Shown piece after piece: positions 1 to 8,598 of a DNA stretch of 64,000 bases. How positions within the stretch are numbered: position 1 is the stretch's first letter; each line of letters opens with the position of its first letter. The translations under genes and the position numbers were made by a program. The DNA is from Vulcanisaeta thermophila (GTDB lineage Archaea; Thermoproteota; Thermoprotei; Thermoproteales; Thermocladiaceae), in the NCBI RefSeq assembly GCF_001748385.1, contig NZ_BCLI01000010.1, forward strand, positions 24,238 to 88,237, in the 5' to 3' direction. The notes beneath the pieces are model-generated. The model had not been told where the DNA came from and searched no databases. It worked only from the letters and a program-made list of their open reading frames with translations.

Positions 1-483
1 GAAATCCTCGGGTGGTGTTAACTTAACCTCCTCAAGGGCCTTGTACACCCTCTCCTCCCTCTCATTGCGGTCAAACCCCTGTACAATCAATGGCTCCTCG
101 AGAATAAACTTAACGCTATGGAATGGGTTTAAGCTTGAGTAGGGGTCCTGGAATATCATGCTAACTCGCCTCCTGAAACCTATCTTCTTTAACTCACTCT
201 CATCCATATTCGTTACATCCACACCGTCGAAGAGGATCCTGCCAGAGAAGGGCCTTAATAGCCTAATCAACGTCCTTCCCAGGGTTGTCTTCCCACTACC
301 GGATTCGCCTACTACCGCCAGTGTCATTCCTCTATCAATGCTTAGACTAACATCATCAACAGCCTTGACGTACCTAGGCTTACCGAAGAGCCCAGGCCGA
401 ATCACATAGTAAGTCCTCAGTCTATGCGCGATCACTAAATGCTCCCTGCTAATCCATGGTGAATCATTAAATTCCAGAGCCAT
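1..483 (-). CDS. Oligopeptide ABC transporter ATPase, second subunit (OppF/DppF type), partial
   Basis: Only the first 161 codons are present; the gene runs off the left edge of the window. It is an ABC ATPase that would power import together with the permeases and the OppD-type ATPase encoded just upstream. The translation shows Walker A GESGSGKTT (about residues 59-67) and a Q-loop FQDP (about 111-114); signature and Walker B lie outside the window. The ATG is at 481-483, 35 bp after the stop of the OppD-type gene on the same strand, so it is probably the last gene of the operon. Start and frame are clear; substrate specificity is not. Confidence 0.9.
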   Translation of the reverse strand, partial: MALEFNDSPWISREHLVIAHRLRTYYVIRPGLFGKPRYVKAVDDVSLSIDRGMTLAVVGESGSGKTTLGRTLIRLLRPFSGRILFDGVDVTNMDESELKKIGFRRRVSMIFQDPYSSLNPFHSVKFILEEPLIVQGFDRNEREERVYKALEEVKLTPPEDF

Positions 484-518
484 GCATTAATGCCAAGAAG
501 TGCGCCTTTTTAAAAAAA

Positions 519-1505
519 CTACCTATATAGCCAGCAAGCTACGAGATGATCCCTAGTACCTTTTCCTGCAATCTTAAGGTAAATGGGTATTTCAGTATCG
601 CAGAGGCCCTTTAAGTCATTCCTATCTTTATAAAACGGGCACCTTGGGTGGAATCTGCAGCCTGGTGGTGGGCTGATTAAGCTAGGTACTTCGCCTGGTA
701 TGAACGATAGTTTCTTATCAGTTCTTAACGTGGGGACACTGGCAATTAAACCCTGAGTGTATGGGTGTCTTGGGTCACCGTACACGTCCTCCGCACTCCC
801 TATTTCAATGATCTTTCCCGCATACATTATGGCCACACTATCGGCTAGCTCGCTGGCTAGGGCTAGGTCGTGGGTTATGAATATGTATGAGAGCTTATAC
901 TCCCACTTAAGCTTCTTGAGTAGGTTCATTATGTTGGCTTGTGTCATTACATCCAGCGCCGATGTTGGCTCATCAAGAATGACTATCCTTGGGTGTGCCA
1001 TTATGGCCATGGCTATTATGACCCTCTGCTTCATACCACCACTTAATTGATGGGGATACCTATTAACGATGTCCCTCGGGAGGCCTACGGACACGAGAGC
1101 GTCCATGGCCATCTTCAAAGCCTCATCCTTACCTAGGCCCTGAAGTAGTAATGGCTCTATCATTTGATCGCCTATCCTGATTACGGGGTTAAGTGCGTTC
1201 ATCGAGGCTTGGGGCACCATTGCTATTTTCCTCCACCTAACCTCCCTCCTAAACTCCTCCTCGGGCATGCTAAGTATATCCCTACCCTCCAGGATCACCT
1301 GCCCATCCACTAGCTTGACATTCCTCTCCCAAACCCTGACTAACAACTTCGCTAGGGTGGATTTACCACTACCTGACTCACCAACCACGGCCAGAGTCTC
1401 ACCTTCGCCTAATTCAAAGGATACGTCATCCACAGCCCTAACAATACCCTTTGTGGTTGCGTAGTAAAGCCTTGCATTCTTAACCTCGAGCAGGGCCATA
1501 AGCAT
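519..1505 (-). CDS. Oligopeptide ABC transporter ATPase, first subunit (OppD/DppD type)
   Basis: Complete ABC ATPase with Walker A GESGSGKST, signature LSGGMKQR, Walker B IVILDEPTSALD and the C-terminal extension of peptide/nickel transporters (PPPGCRFHPRCPF, with a third Cys downstream), which distinguishes OppD/DppD-type ATPases from other importers. The chosen ATG overlaps the upstream permease stop as TGATG, implying translational coupling; ATG at 1499 is an alternative. It would form a heterodimer with the partial ATPase downstream. In Thermoproteales such systems may import peptides or sugars, and the sequence does not decide which. Confidence 0.93.
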   Translation of the reverse strand: MLMALLEVKNARLYYATTKGIVRAVDDVSFELGEGETLAVVGESGSGKSTLAKLLVRVWERNVKLVDGQVILEGRDILSMPEEEFRREVRWRKIAMVPQASMNALNPVIRIGDQMIEPLLLQGLGKDEALKMAMDALVSVGLPRDIVNRYPHQLSGGMKQRVIIAMAIMAHPRIVILDEPTSALDVMTQANIMNLLKKLKWEYKLSYIFITHDLALASELADSVAIMYAGKIIEIGSAEDVYGDPRHPYTQGLIASVPTLRTDKKLSFIPGEVPSLISPPPGCRFHPRCPFYKDRNDLKGLCDTEIPIYLKIAGKGTRDHLVACWLYR

Positions 1506-2923
1506 CACCCATACCTAAGCCTTGGGTTCACAACAGGTTCCAGCGCTATTGCAGTTAGTATGAATACCACGGCCACAAAGGCTATAAGGAGCCCTGGTGG
1601 TATGACCCACCACCAATAGCCTGAGGTTAACGCTCCAAACAGATCCGCGTAATACAATATGTTGCCCCATGTTGGTAATTGAGACCCGGCAAGGCCTAGG
1701 AAGTTTATTGCTGATAACGTGAGTATGGCACCGGGAACATTAGTAACAAGTAGGTAGAGTGCGAAGGGTATTATCTGAGGTAGTACGTGATTCCTAAGTA
1801 TCCACCATCTATCTGCACCGGCGATTATTGCTGATTCAAGATATTGGGCATTCTTTATTTGAAGAACCATGGCTCTAATAACCCTAGCCGAGGCGCCCCA
1901 TGATATTAATGCTAAGAAGACCACGGCATCCCATATACTCCAGCCAAATAAAACTGACAGCACTATGAGTAGTGGGAATGCAGGCAGTAGTATTACGAAG
2001 TCCATGACCCTAGTCAGTAATTCATCGGTTAAACCACCGATAAAGGACCCTGTTATTCCTATTAAAATAGCTATGCTCACCACAATCGCAGCAGACATTA
2101 AACCAACGGCTAGGTCTATTGGGAAACCGGCTATTAACCCAAGCCATAGGTCACGTCCTTCGAAATCGGTGCCCATGATACCGTAGACATTCCCCTGAAG
2201 TACAAAGTAAAGGTTATTCTTACTAACGGCATTAGAACTATTGGCCCCAAATACGTAGATGAATAGGTCAAAGTGGTAAGTACCTTTAAGTGGGGTTAGA
2301 CTATTATTGATAACCGTGTAGAATATATACGGCGTTGCTGAGGAGCCTATGGGTATTACATTTGATAAACCAAAATTATCTAGGTAGAACTGAGAGACTT
2401 GGCCAAATGCCTGTGGTGTACTTCCTAGAGCCATTACCTGCCTATTAAGGGGTAGTGGGCCAATGGTTATTACCTTACCATCAGGCCTGGTTATCCTTAC
2501 TGTAACGACAGGGGGCTGCTCTGTGTATACCAATGGCGAATTCAGTATAATGAAAAATTCTTGCCAAGGCACCCTGTAATCATAATTAACACTAAATGAT
2601 GCGGTTATGTACTCGGTACCCTCATTAAATGATGAACCAAATATGTAATTCCTTATGTATAGCTGTGGTGCGTATATATTACCAGTAAATACGTTAACCC
2701 ACGCTGGTGGTGCATTCTTTGGGTTCAATCTCCAATAGTTCACATTTGTCCATAGGCTTCCGAAGTTTGGTGGTAATGCGATTAAGGCGTATATGGACAT
2801 TACTATCATTATTATGAAGAAGGCAGCAGCAACCTTACCCACACTGGACGAGAAGAATTGACTCACTATTTCGCGTGGTGTCATCCCGAGTATTCTAAAT
2901 TCTTCGCGTCGTGCCATGTCCAT
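1505..2923 (-). CDS. ABC transporter permease (DppC/OppC type)
   Basis: About 472 residues. The N-terminus has one membrane helix followed by a long extracytoplasmic insert of roughly 200 residues, then the BPD_transp_1 core with about five helices. The EAA-loop region reads SAIIAGADRWWILRNHVLPQ, the contact site for the ATPases. The insert between helix 1 and the core is longer than in bacterial DppC (about 300 residues) but is common in crenarchaeal members. The ATG overlaps the upstream permease stop (TGATG); a GTG one codon earlier is possible. Partner of the next permease. Confidence 0.92.
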   Translation of the reverse strand: MDMARREEFRILGMTPREIVSQFFSSSVGKVAAAFFIIMIVMSIYALIALPPNFGSLWTNVNYWRLNPKNAPPAWVNVFTGNIYAPQLYIRNYIFGSSFNEGTEYITASFSVNYDYRVPWQEFFIILNSPLVYTEQPPVVTVRITRPDGKVITIGPLPLNRQVMALGSTPQAFGQVSQFYLDNFGLSNVIPIGSSATPYIFYTVINNSLTPLKGTYHFDLFIYVFGANSSNAVSKNNLYFVLQGNVYGIMGTDFEGRDLWLGLIAGFPIDLAVGLMSAAIVVSIAILIGITGSFIGGLTDELLTRVMDFVILLPAFPLLIVLSVLFGWSIWDAVVFLALISWGASARVIRAMVLQIKNAQYLESAIIAGADRWWILRNHVLPQIIPFALYLLVTNVPGAILTLSAINFLGLAGSQLPTWGNILYYADLFGALTSGYWWWVIPPGLLIAFVAVVFILTAIALEPVVNPRLRYG

Positions 2924-4029
2924 CACCTCTCCCTAAGTCTTGGGTCAAGCATTATATAAACTATTTCCATTATGAACACTATTATGATGTATAGTAATGT
3001 CGATGCGTAGGTCAAGGCAACAACAACGGGTAAATCAGGCGTGGGTGATTGGACAACGGCTATATTATAAACATAACCAAGCCCCCACCATTGAAACACT
3101 ATCTCCGTTATTAAGAAACCTCCAAATATCACGAATGGTATTGTTATGAACACATTCGTCAAAACAGCAGGCGCAGCTGGCCTGAGTATGTACCTATTAA
3201 CAACCTGGTTTTCAGGTAAGCCCTTAATCTTAGCAAAGGTTACGAAGTCCTCTTGGGAAATATTAAGTACTATTGATCGAGCAAAGTACGCCCAACCACC
3301 CACGTTTATTATTAACACGGTTATTAATGGAAGGGCTAGGTGCCACAGCAGGTCTAGGACCGCGTGAGGGTTAAGGAACACCTTCACCGGGTCTATGAGC
3401 CAGACCGCGTAGTACTTAGGGCTTAGTATTCCTCCCGTGGGAAACACGATTGGTGAGTGTATTGAGGAGAGGTAAAATGCAAATACCAACAACATGACTA
3501 TGCCAAGCCACCACTGCGGTATACCGTTTGAAATCGCCGCATAATACATGATGCCTCGGTCTAACTTTGAGCCATACTTAAGCGCTGATCTTAATCCCAC
3601 CTCAATACCTATTAATGCACTCAGCAGTATTCCAAAGGTGTCAAGTAGGATTGTACCGGGGAATGCAGACATTATTATATCAACAACCCTGCCGGTAGCC
3701 ACGCCGTATTCCTGCGGGAAGTATGAGTAGCCCCAATTAAACGTTAACATACTGTACATTATGTAAAACGCCCTTATGTAAGGCGGTTTATCCAAGCCGT
3801 AGGCCTTTGATAACTGATTAACAATGGTATTATAAATAGCCTGCACCTGCGTAGCATTTGCATGACCACTCCTCAGTATGTTAACCGCTATGGCCCTTGC
3901 CTCCTGCTGTATCTCCTGTTCAAGTATCTTAGATGCTGGTCCTGATAATACAAAGGATATAACGAATAATACTATCAGGAGTAATATCACTAGGTTTATT
4001 GCCCTCATGATTAATGTCCTAGCAAGCAT
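2923..4029 (-). CDS. ABC transporter permease (DppB/OppB type)
   Basis: About 368 residues with an N-terminal helix, a periplasmic-side insert containing the segment LDKPPYIRAFY, and five further helices. The coupling loop is near FAKIKGLPENQVVNRYILRP. I place the start at 4029 (protein beginning MLARTLIMRAINL) because a TATA element GCTTTAAAAATC (minus strand, about 4050-4061) lies about 26 bp upstream; an earlier in-frame start at 4047 would overlap that element. The permease and ATPase genes thus appear to have their own promoter, separate from the binding-protein gene. Confidence 0.92.
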   Translation of the reverse strand: MLARTLIMRAINLVILLLIVLFVISFVLSGPASKILEQEIQQEARAIAVNILRSGHANATQVQAIYNTIVNQLSKAYGLDKPPYIRAFYIMYSMLTFNWGYSYFPQEYGVATGRVVDIIMSAFPGTILLDTFGILLSALIGIEVGLRSALKYGSKLDRGIMYYAAISNGIPQWWLGIVMLLVFAFYLSSIHSPIVFPTGGILSPKYYAVWLIDPVKVFLNPHAVLDLLWHLALPLITVLIINVGGWAYFARSIVLNISQEDFVTFAKIKGLPENQVVNRYILRPAAPAVLTNVFITIPFVIFGGFLITEIVFQWWGLGYVYNIAVVQSPTPDLPVVVALTYASTLLYIIIVFIMEIVYIMLDPRLRER

Positions 4030-4135
4030 CGTTGTTGAATAGGTCAATGATTTTTAAAGCTTACCGACCATATTAATTAATAAATATTATATATAGATAG
4101 CAATTTTAATTTTTAGTACTATAATGAATCATGGA

Positions 4136-6781
4136 CTACCTCCTTCTCCTTACCATCAACCAGGCAACAATTGCTACTATTATTATTATCACAATCACCA
4201 CTATGGCTATTATTACCGTGGTCGAGACTGGGGTTGGCGCGGTTGGTTTCGTGGGCGCAGTTACATTAATTGGTGGTGGTGATACCACGAGTGATGTGGT
4301 GTATTGATACGGTACCGTAACCAGGTTAGTGAATGCATAGATCATTAACTGGTAGGTACCCGGTGTCAGCTTAGACGTCACCGTCTTATTAAGTACTATT
4401 GTTAATGTACCTGGTGTTGTGGAGTTAACGAAGGTGGTGTAAACAACCTTACCCTGCGGATTAATTAAGTACACATAGGCCTGTGGGTAACCCACACCGC
4501 TCATGGAGACCGTCAATGTGGCGGTTGTGTTAGCATATATACTCGTGGGTGTTACCGATAGAACAACCGGTGTTACACTACTCGGTACCGTTGTGATGCC
4601 CTGGCTTGCATATAACTTATTGAACCAATATGCATAGCTGAATGGATACCCAGACCAGAGAACTAACTGGGCTGATTGTGGTGCAGTCGTTATTAATTGC
4701 TTCAGTATGTACGGTCCATTACTTATGTACATATTACCATAGGTATTGAAGAAGCTTAGTGCATTATTATACTCCTGAACAGCTAGTGTGGTGTTTATGA
4801 AGTCGTAACCATCAACCACGGCCCATGCGCCATTATCCCATATGTAGCCCGATGATGCCCAGGACTTGATGACATTGGCTACCTCAGCCGCTAAGTCATG
4901 GGATGCCAGGTCCAGCTGTGGTACGTGCATGGCCGTTGCCTCACTCGATGTAAACGCAGCCTTACCCTCCTTAAATAGCTCAAGTGATGCGGCATACACA
5001 TACCATGGATTGTCAATGCCCGTGTACGCCATTGGTGCGAAGTAAGCAGCCACTATGTTGGGGTCTGGGAACCAGTAATTACTGTAGATAACAACCGTCC
5101 CATTGGGGAAGAACTGCATACCAATTATCTGCTGCACCGTAGGCTGCACGATACCCTGCAAATCAGCTAGGTTTGATGCGTATGGTCCAAGGTCAGGGCC
5201 TAGCTGGGCCAGGTCAAATAATAAGTAGTAGTAGAATACCACGTCGGCCATTGTTATTGGGCTACCATCCTGCCACTTGGTGCCTAACCATGTACCGTTG
5301 AAGTACAGGTAAACAACGGCCCTCGCCATCTTCCCCGGACCAACTGGAACCCACTTACCAAGGGTTGCATTCCAAACCACGGCGTTAGGCGGCACTGGGA
5401 ATTGAGGAGCACTATTCTGCAGGTTAATCACAACCTTCCAAGACCCCCTATACGGCATTGGCTCACCGCTGAATGGGCTGTAATACCCAAAGGGATCGGT
5501 TAGCCATCCCTGGACTAAGTCAATTGTGTAGGCATCAGGTGGTGAGAACCAGCCTATTGGCACCCATGCACGCTGGGATACGTGAAGCATACCCACATTA
5601 AGCACGTTGGGGTGTGATTGAACGTACGAGAACTTAACACCCCATGGTGTCTCGAGGCCCAGGACTGAGGATAGGTAATTACTGTAACCCTTTATTATTG
5701 GGTATGGAGCAGCCCTTGCGACTATCCACACCCTCACGGCCTGCTGGAAGCAGTCCTCAAGGGCTATTGTGGAGTACTCCTTGAATTGATCCAGTGAGGT
5801 GAAGTTTCCTGATGCTACCCACAGTGTTAGCTTATCAATTGTGTCGTTGGTGTACTGCCAAAAGCCTGGTTCACCCCAGCCAGGCATATCGCCCGTCCAG
5901 GACGCACAGAAGGATGCACCGGCGCCCGTATCCCAGGGCGTTGGTGTTATTGACCAAGCCTCTGTGTATATTTGCCACTGCATATCGGCTGGGTTACTTC
6001 CATAAACAATAGCATATGCCTGCCTTAAGTCTCCATATATCGGTTTCACGGTGAAGCCTAGGTTTTGAAGCTCAGCACTGAATATTTGCCCCATTTGATA
6101 CCTGTAAACATCGTCCTGCCTTATGAAGAATATTATGGTCACTGGCTGCGGTGTTGTACTGTTGGGTGGTATGTAGTACCACTTATGGTTTATGTAGAGT
6201 ATCCTACCATGCCAGACAGGGTCTGTCTTATTTAACTGCACGAAGAAGTTGTAGAGGGATTGATTGGCAAATGTAGGGTCATAGTGAATGTTGAACCCAG
6301 CCACGTAATTCTGTATGAGCAATTGACTATAGAGGGCAAACAAGCCCGGCCATGCCTGCATGGGCATGGCATTGCCAAGGAAGACCTCCGTGACAATCCT
6401 CTCCCTATCCACGAGGTAGTTCATGAGGAACCTAACCTGCCAATAAGCAAACGGGTTGAAGGTGGTATTACTTGGGTATGGATTAAATAGTAAGTCGTAC
6501 CCTGAAATTAAACCGGGGCTCACAAATGTTATGTTCGGGTTTTGCTGAAGCTGTGTGAGTATGTTAGGCGGTATTGCCCACGGGTTCAGGAAAACATCTA
6601 TTTTACCCGTGGAGAAGTACTGCGGTATTTGATCCCTAGGTACCTCGTATACATTGATTACCTGGGGCATTGGTGGGGCTTGCTGTGCTATAGCGAGCAT
6701 CGTTATAGTGGAGATCAAGAGTATAGTTACAACCGTAAGGAGTAGTAGTTGCCTGCTTATGGTCTTTACCTTCCGAGTCAT
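4136..6781 (-). CDS. Extracellular solute-binding protein, family 5, membrane-anchored
   Basis: 881 residues. A signal peptide (LLLLTVVTILLISTITMLAIA, split at about residue 33) is followed by an SBP_bac_5-type binding domain. The C-terminus carries a Pro/Thr-rich linker (about 835-850), one membrane helix and the tail RRRR, the usual archaeal way of tethering a binding protein to the outer face of the membrane. An Ig-like stretch (about 735-830, PVVLSVTPTSIYANTTATL) precedes the linker. It delivers substrate to the permeases encoded downstream. TATA AAATTTAAATAC is about 30 bp before the ATG; the 107-bp gap to the permease has a second promoter. Confidence 0.92.
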   Translation of the reverse strand: MTRKVKTISRQLLLLTVVTILLISTITMLAIAQQAPPMPQVINVYEVPRDQIPQYFSTGKIDVFLNPWAIPPNILTQLQQNPNITFVSPGLISGYDLLFNPYPSNTTFNPFAYWQVRFLMNYLVDRERIVTEVFLGNAMPMQAWPGLFALYSQLLIQNYVAGFNIHYDPTFANQSLYNFFVQLNKTDPVWHGRILYINHKWYYIPPNSTTPQPVTIIFFIRQDDVYRYQMGQIFSAELQNLGFTVKPIYGDLRQAYAIVYGSNPADMQWQIYTEAWSITPTPWDTGAGASFCASWTGDMPGWGEPGFWQYTNDTIDKLTLWVASGNFTSLDQFKEYSTIALEDCFQQAVRVWIVARAAPYPIIKGYSNYLSSVLGLETPWGVKFSYVQSHPNVLNVGMLHVSQRAWVPIGWFSPPDAYTIDLVQGWLTDPFGYYSPFSGEPMPYRGSWKVVINLQNSAPQFPVPPNAVVWNATLGKWVPVGPGKMARAVVYLYFNGTWLGTKWQDGSPITMADVVFYYYLLFDLAQLGPDLGPYASNLADLQGIVQPTVQQIIGMQFFPNGTVVIYSNYWFPDPNIVAAYFAPMAYTGIDNPWYVYAASLELFKEGKAAFTSSEATAMHVPQLDLASHDLAAEVANVIKSWASSGYIWDNGAWAVVDGYDFINTTLAVQEYNNALSFFNTYGNMYISNGPYILKQLITTAPQSAQLVLWSGYPFSYAYWFNKLYASQGITTVPSSVTPVVLSVTPTSIYANTTATLTVSMSGVGYPQAYVYLINPQGKVVYTTFVNSTTPGTLTIVLNKTVTSKLTPGTYQLMIYAFTNLVTVPYQYTTSLVVSPPPINVTAPTKPTAPTPVSTTVIIAIVVIVIIIIVAIVAWLMVRRRR

Positions 6782-6821
6782 ACTGGATTATTGATCTAGC
6801 ATTGAGTATTTAAATTTTTCC

Positions 6822-7313
6822 TTATATATTAAGTATCGATTTCATGAATCCGATAATAAGCAATACAATAGTTAATATAAACAATGCTATAAGTACTATA
6901 GTGAGAATATTATTTATAAATGGTCTATAAATACCAAGCACCATCACCCTACCTGGGCCGTTCGTGGATATGCTCATTGATATTAATGATGTGAAGTTAG
7001 CAGTTTTGATCTCCCCAGGGCTTAATGAGTAATTGAGGCGCTGTGTTAATGTTAAGTTGGTTTCTGGTATGTGTATGTTAAGTGTTAGGTTGGCTTTAAG
7101 ATAATTATCATCAGCATTTAATATTACGATTACCACCTCATTCGGGGTCATGGTAAATGTCCTATTTATTGGTGATGTGCCATTGTAATAATAGTAAACA
7201 GAGTATGGGTGAAGCAGTAGGTAGATGGCTAGTAATATCGTGATTGAACCAACTACGTAGGCCACTATAATAACCCTATTCCTTAGGAGATCCTTAACGG
7301 TTAAGTAACCCAC
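6822..7313 (-). CDS. Small membrane protein of unknown function
   Basis: 163 residues. One helix near the N-terminus (VIIVAYVVGSITILLAIYLL) and one at the C-terminus (ILTIVLIALFILTIVLLIIG) enclose about 90 residues rich in Asn and Thr with possible N-glycosylation sites (NGTS, NRT, NLT, NFT), so the loop is likely outside the cell. It ends 40 bp before the binding-protein gene on the same strand and could be an accessory of that transporter, but nothing in the sequence proves this. I do not recognise the family. Confidence 0.7.
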   Translation of the reverse strand: MGYLTVKDLLRNRVIIVAYVVGSITILLAIYLLLHPYSVYYYYNGTSPINRTFTMTPNEVVIVILNADDNYLKANLTLNIHIPETNLTLTQRLNYSLSPGEIKTANFTSLISMSISTNGPGRVMVLGIYRPFINNILTIVLIALFILTIVLLIIGFMKSILNI

Positions 7314-7463
7314 TCACTATCTAAGTATTCGGATATATTAAAATTTTAATTCACCAGGCACATTAATCTCAGTAATTTACTGCTCCCTAATCAAGGCAAT
7401 TATAAGTCAGGGTATGAATAAGGGGAATACTTAAATTTATCATAGGGTTAGTGAATTGTGGTA

Positions 7464-8465
7464 ATGAAAGCCGTGGTTGTGACAAAACCGGGTGTTTATG
7501 AGATCAGGGAGGTGGATAAGCCCGTTATTAATGAGGGTTATGTTTTGATTAAGGTAAAATATGCCGCGCTTTGTTATAGGGATTTGCTACAGTTGAGGGG
7601 TTACTACCCAAGGATGAGGTACCCAGTGATACTGGGTCATGAAGCCGTGGGTATCGTTGTGGATTCCAGGGACCCGAGGTTCAAACCCGGTGATAGGGTT
7701 GTGCCGCTGCTCATTGAGCCCGATGGGACGTGCCAATTCTGCAGTAGGGGTTTGGAGGCCTATTGCACTAATGGTGTTAGTTATGGGGAGGAGGTTGATG
7801 GCTTCTTCGCAGAATACGCCAGGGTTTCAGGCAATGCCCTCGTTAAGGTACCCAATGACGTGCCTGATGAGGTTGCCGTGCTCACGCCGTGTGTGTTGGC
7901 GATGGTTTACAAGGGCCTTAAGAGAGCTGGGTTGGAACCTGGGGAAACCGTAGTAATCACGGGTGCTAGTGGTGGCGTGGGTATTCACGCAATCCAAGTG
8001 GCCAAGGCCTTGGGGGCCCGTGTAATTGGGGTTACCAGGAGTGAGGTTAAGGCTGGGGTTGTTCGTAAGTTTGCGGATCATGTTATTGTGGGTGCTAGGT
8101 TTAGTGATGAGGTTAAGAGGTTGACGGGTGCGGGCGCTGACTTGGTTATTGAGGCTGTTGGTACCCCAACCCTTAATGAGTCCCTTAAAAGTCTTAGGAT
8201 TGGTGGTAGGGTTGTCCTTATAGGTAATGTTAATCCTGATGAGGCCTTTAGCCTGAGGCTTGGTTATGCCATTCTTAAGGATATTGAGATTATCGGTAAT
8301 GTTAGGTCCAATAGGTCCGACATTACCGAGTTATTTAGGTTGGCGGGGCTTGGTTTGGTGAAGCCCGTGGTGGCCGGTGTTTACTCCATTGATGAGTTTG
8401 GCGAGGCCCTTAGTCAGTTAAGTGATAATTCTTCCAGGGTTGGTAAGGTGCTTATAAAAATATGA
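7464..8465 (+). CDS. Zinc-dependent MDR oxidoreductase, acryloyl-CoA reductase-like
   Basis: 333 residues, medium-chain dehydrogenase/reductase. Visible are the segment CYRDLLQLRGYYPRM, the GHEAVG motif, a Cys-rich structural-zinc loop (CQFCSRGLEAYC) and the nucleotide-binding GASGGVGIHAIQVAKALGA. From memory these segments closely match the acryloyl-CoA reductase of Sulfolobales (3-hydroxypropionate/4-hydroxybutyrate cycle), which makes propionyl-CoA with NADPH. Whether this organism uses it that way is unknown; no other cycle gene is adjacent, and alcohol dehydrogenase activity is the alternative. Start ATG 7464 gives the usual MKAVVV beginning; GTG 7458 is also possible. TATA ACTTAAATTT lies at about 7429-7438. 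Confidence 0.85.
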   Translation: MKAVVVTKPGVYEIREVDKPVINEGYVLIKVKYAALCYRDLLQLRGYYPRMRYPVILGHEAVGIVVDSRDPRFKPGDRVVPLLIEPDGTCQFCSRGLEAYCTNGVSYGEEVDGFFAEYARVSGNALVKVPNDVPDEVAVLTPCVLAMVYKGLKRAGLEPGETVVITGASGGVGIHAIQVAKALGARVIGVTRSEVKAGVVRKFADHVIVGARFSDEVKRLTGAGADLVIEAVGTPTLNESLKSLRIGGRVVLIGNVNPDEAFSLRLGYAILKDIEIIGNVRSNRSDITELFRLAGLGLVKPVVAGVYSIDEFGEALSQLSDNSSRVGKVLIKI

Positions 8466-8476
8466 TTTTAATGATG

Positions 8477-8496
8477 CATTATTATTTATAATAATG
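8477..8496. repeat. Perfect AT-rich inverted repeat after the MDR gene
   Basis: CATTATTAT and ATAATAATG form a perfect 9-bp stem around a 2-bp centre, starting 11 bp after the MDR stop codon. It could be a terminator stem or a dimeric regulator site; a 2-nt loop argues against a simple RNA hairpin. Confidence 0.4.
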
Positions 8497-8598
8497 GATT
8501 TCTAATTCCTTATTTTGAGCAATGATATTCACGATTTACTTAACTAGTGGTGGGAGTTAGTTTAATAAAAGGGTGCCTTGTTCTTCTCTGCTTGACAT

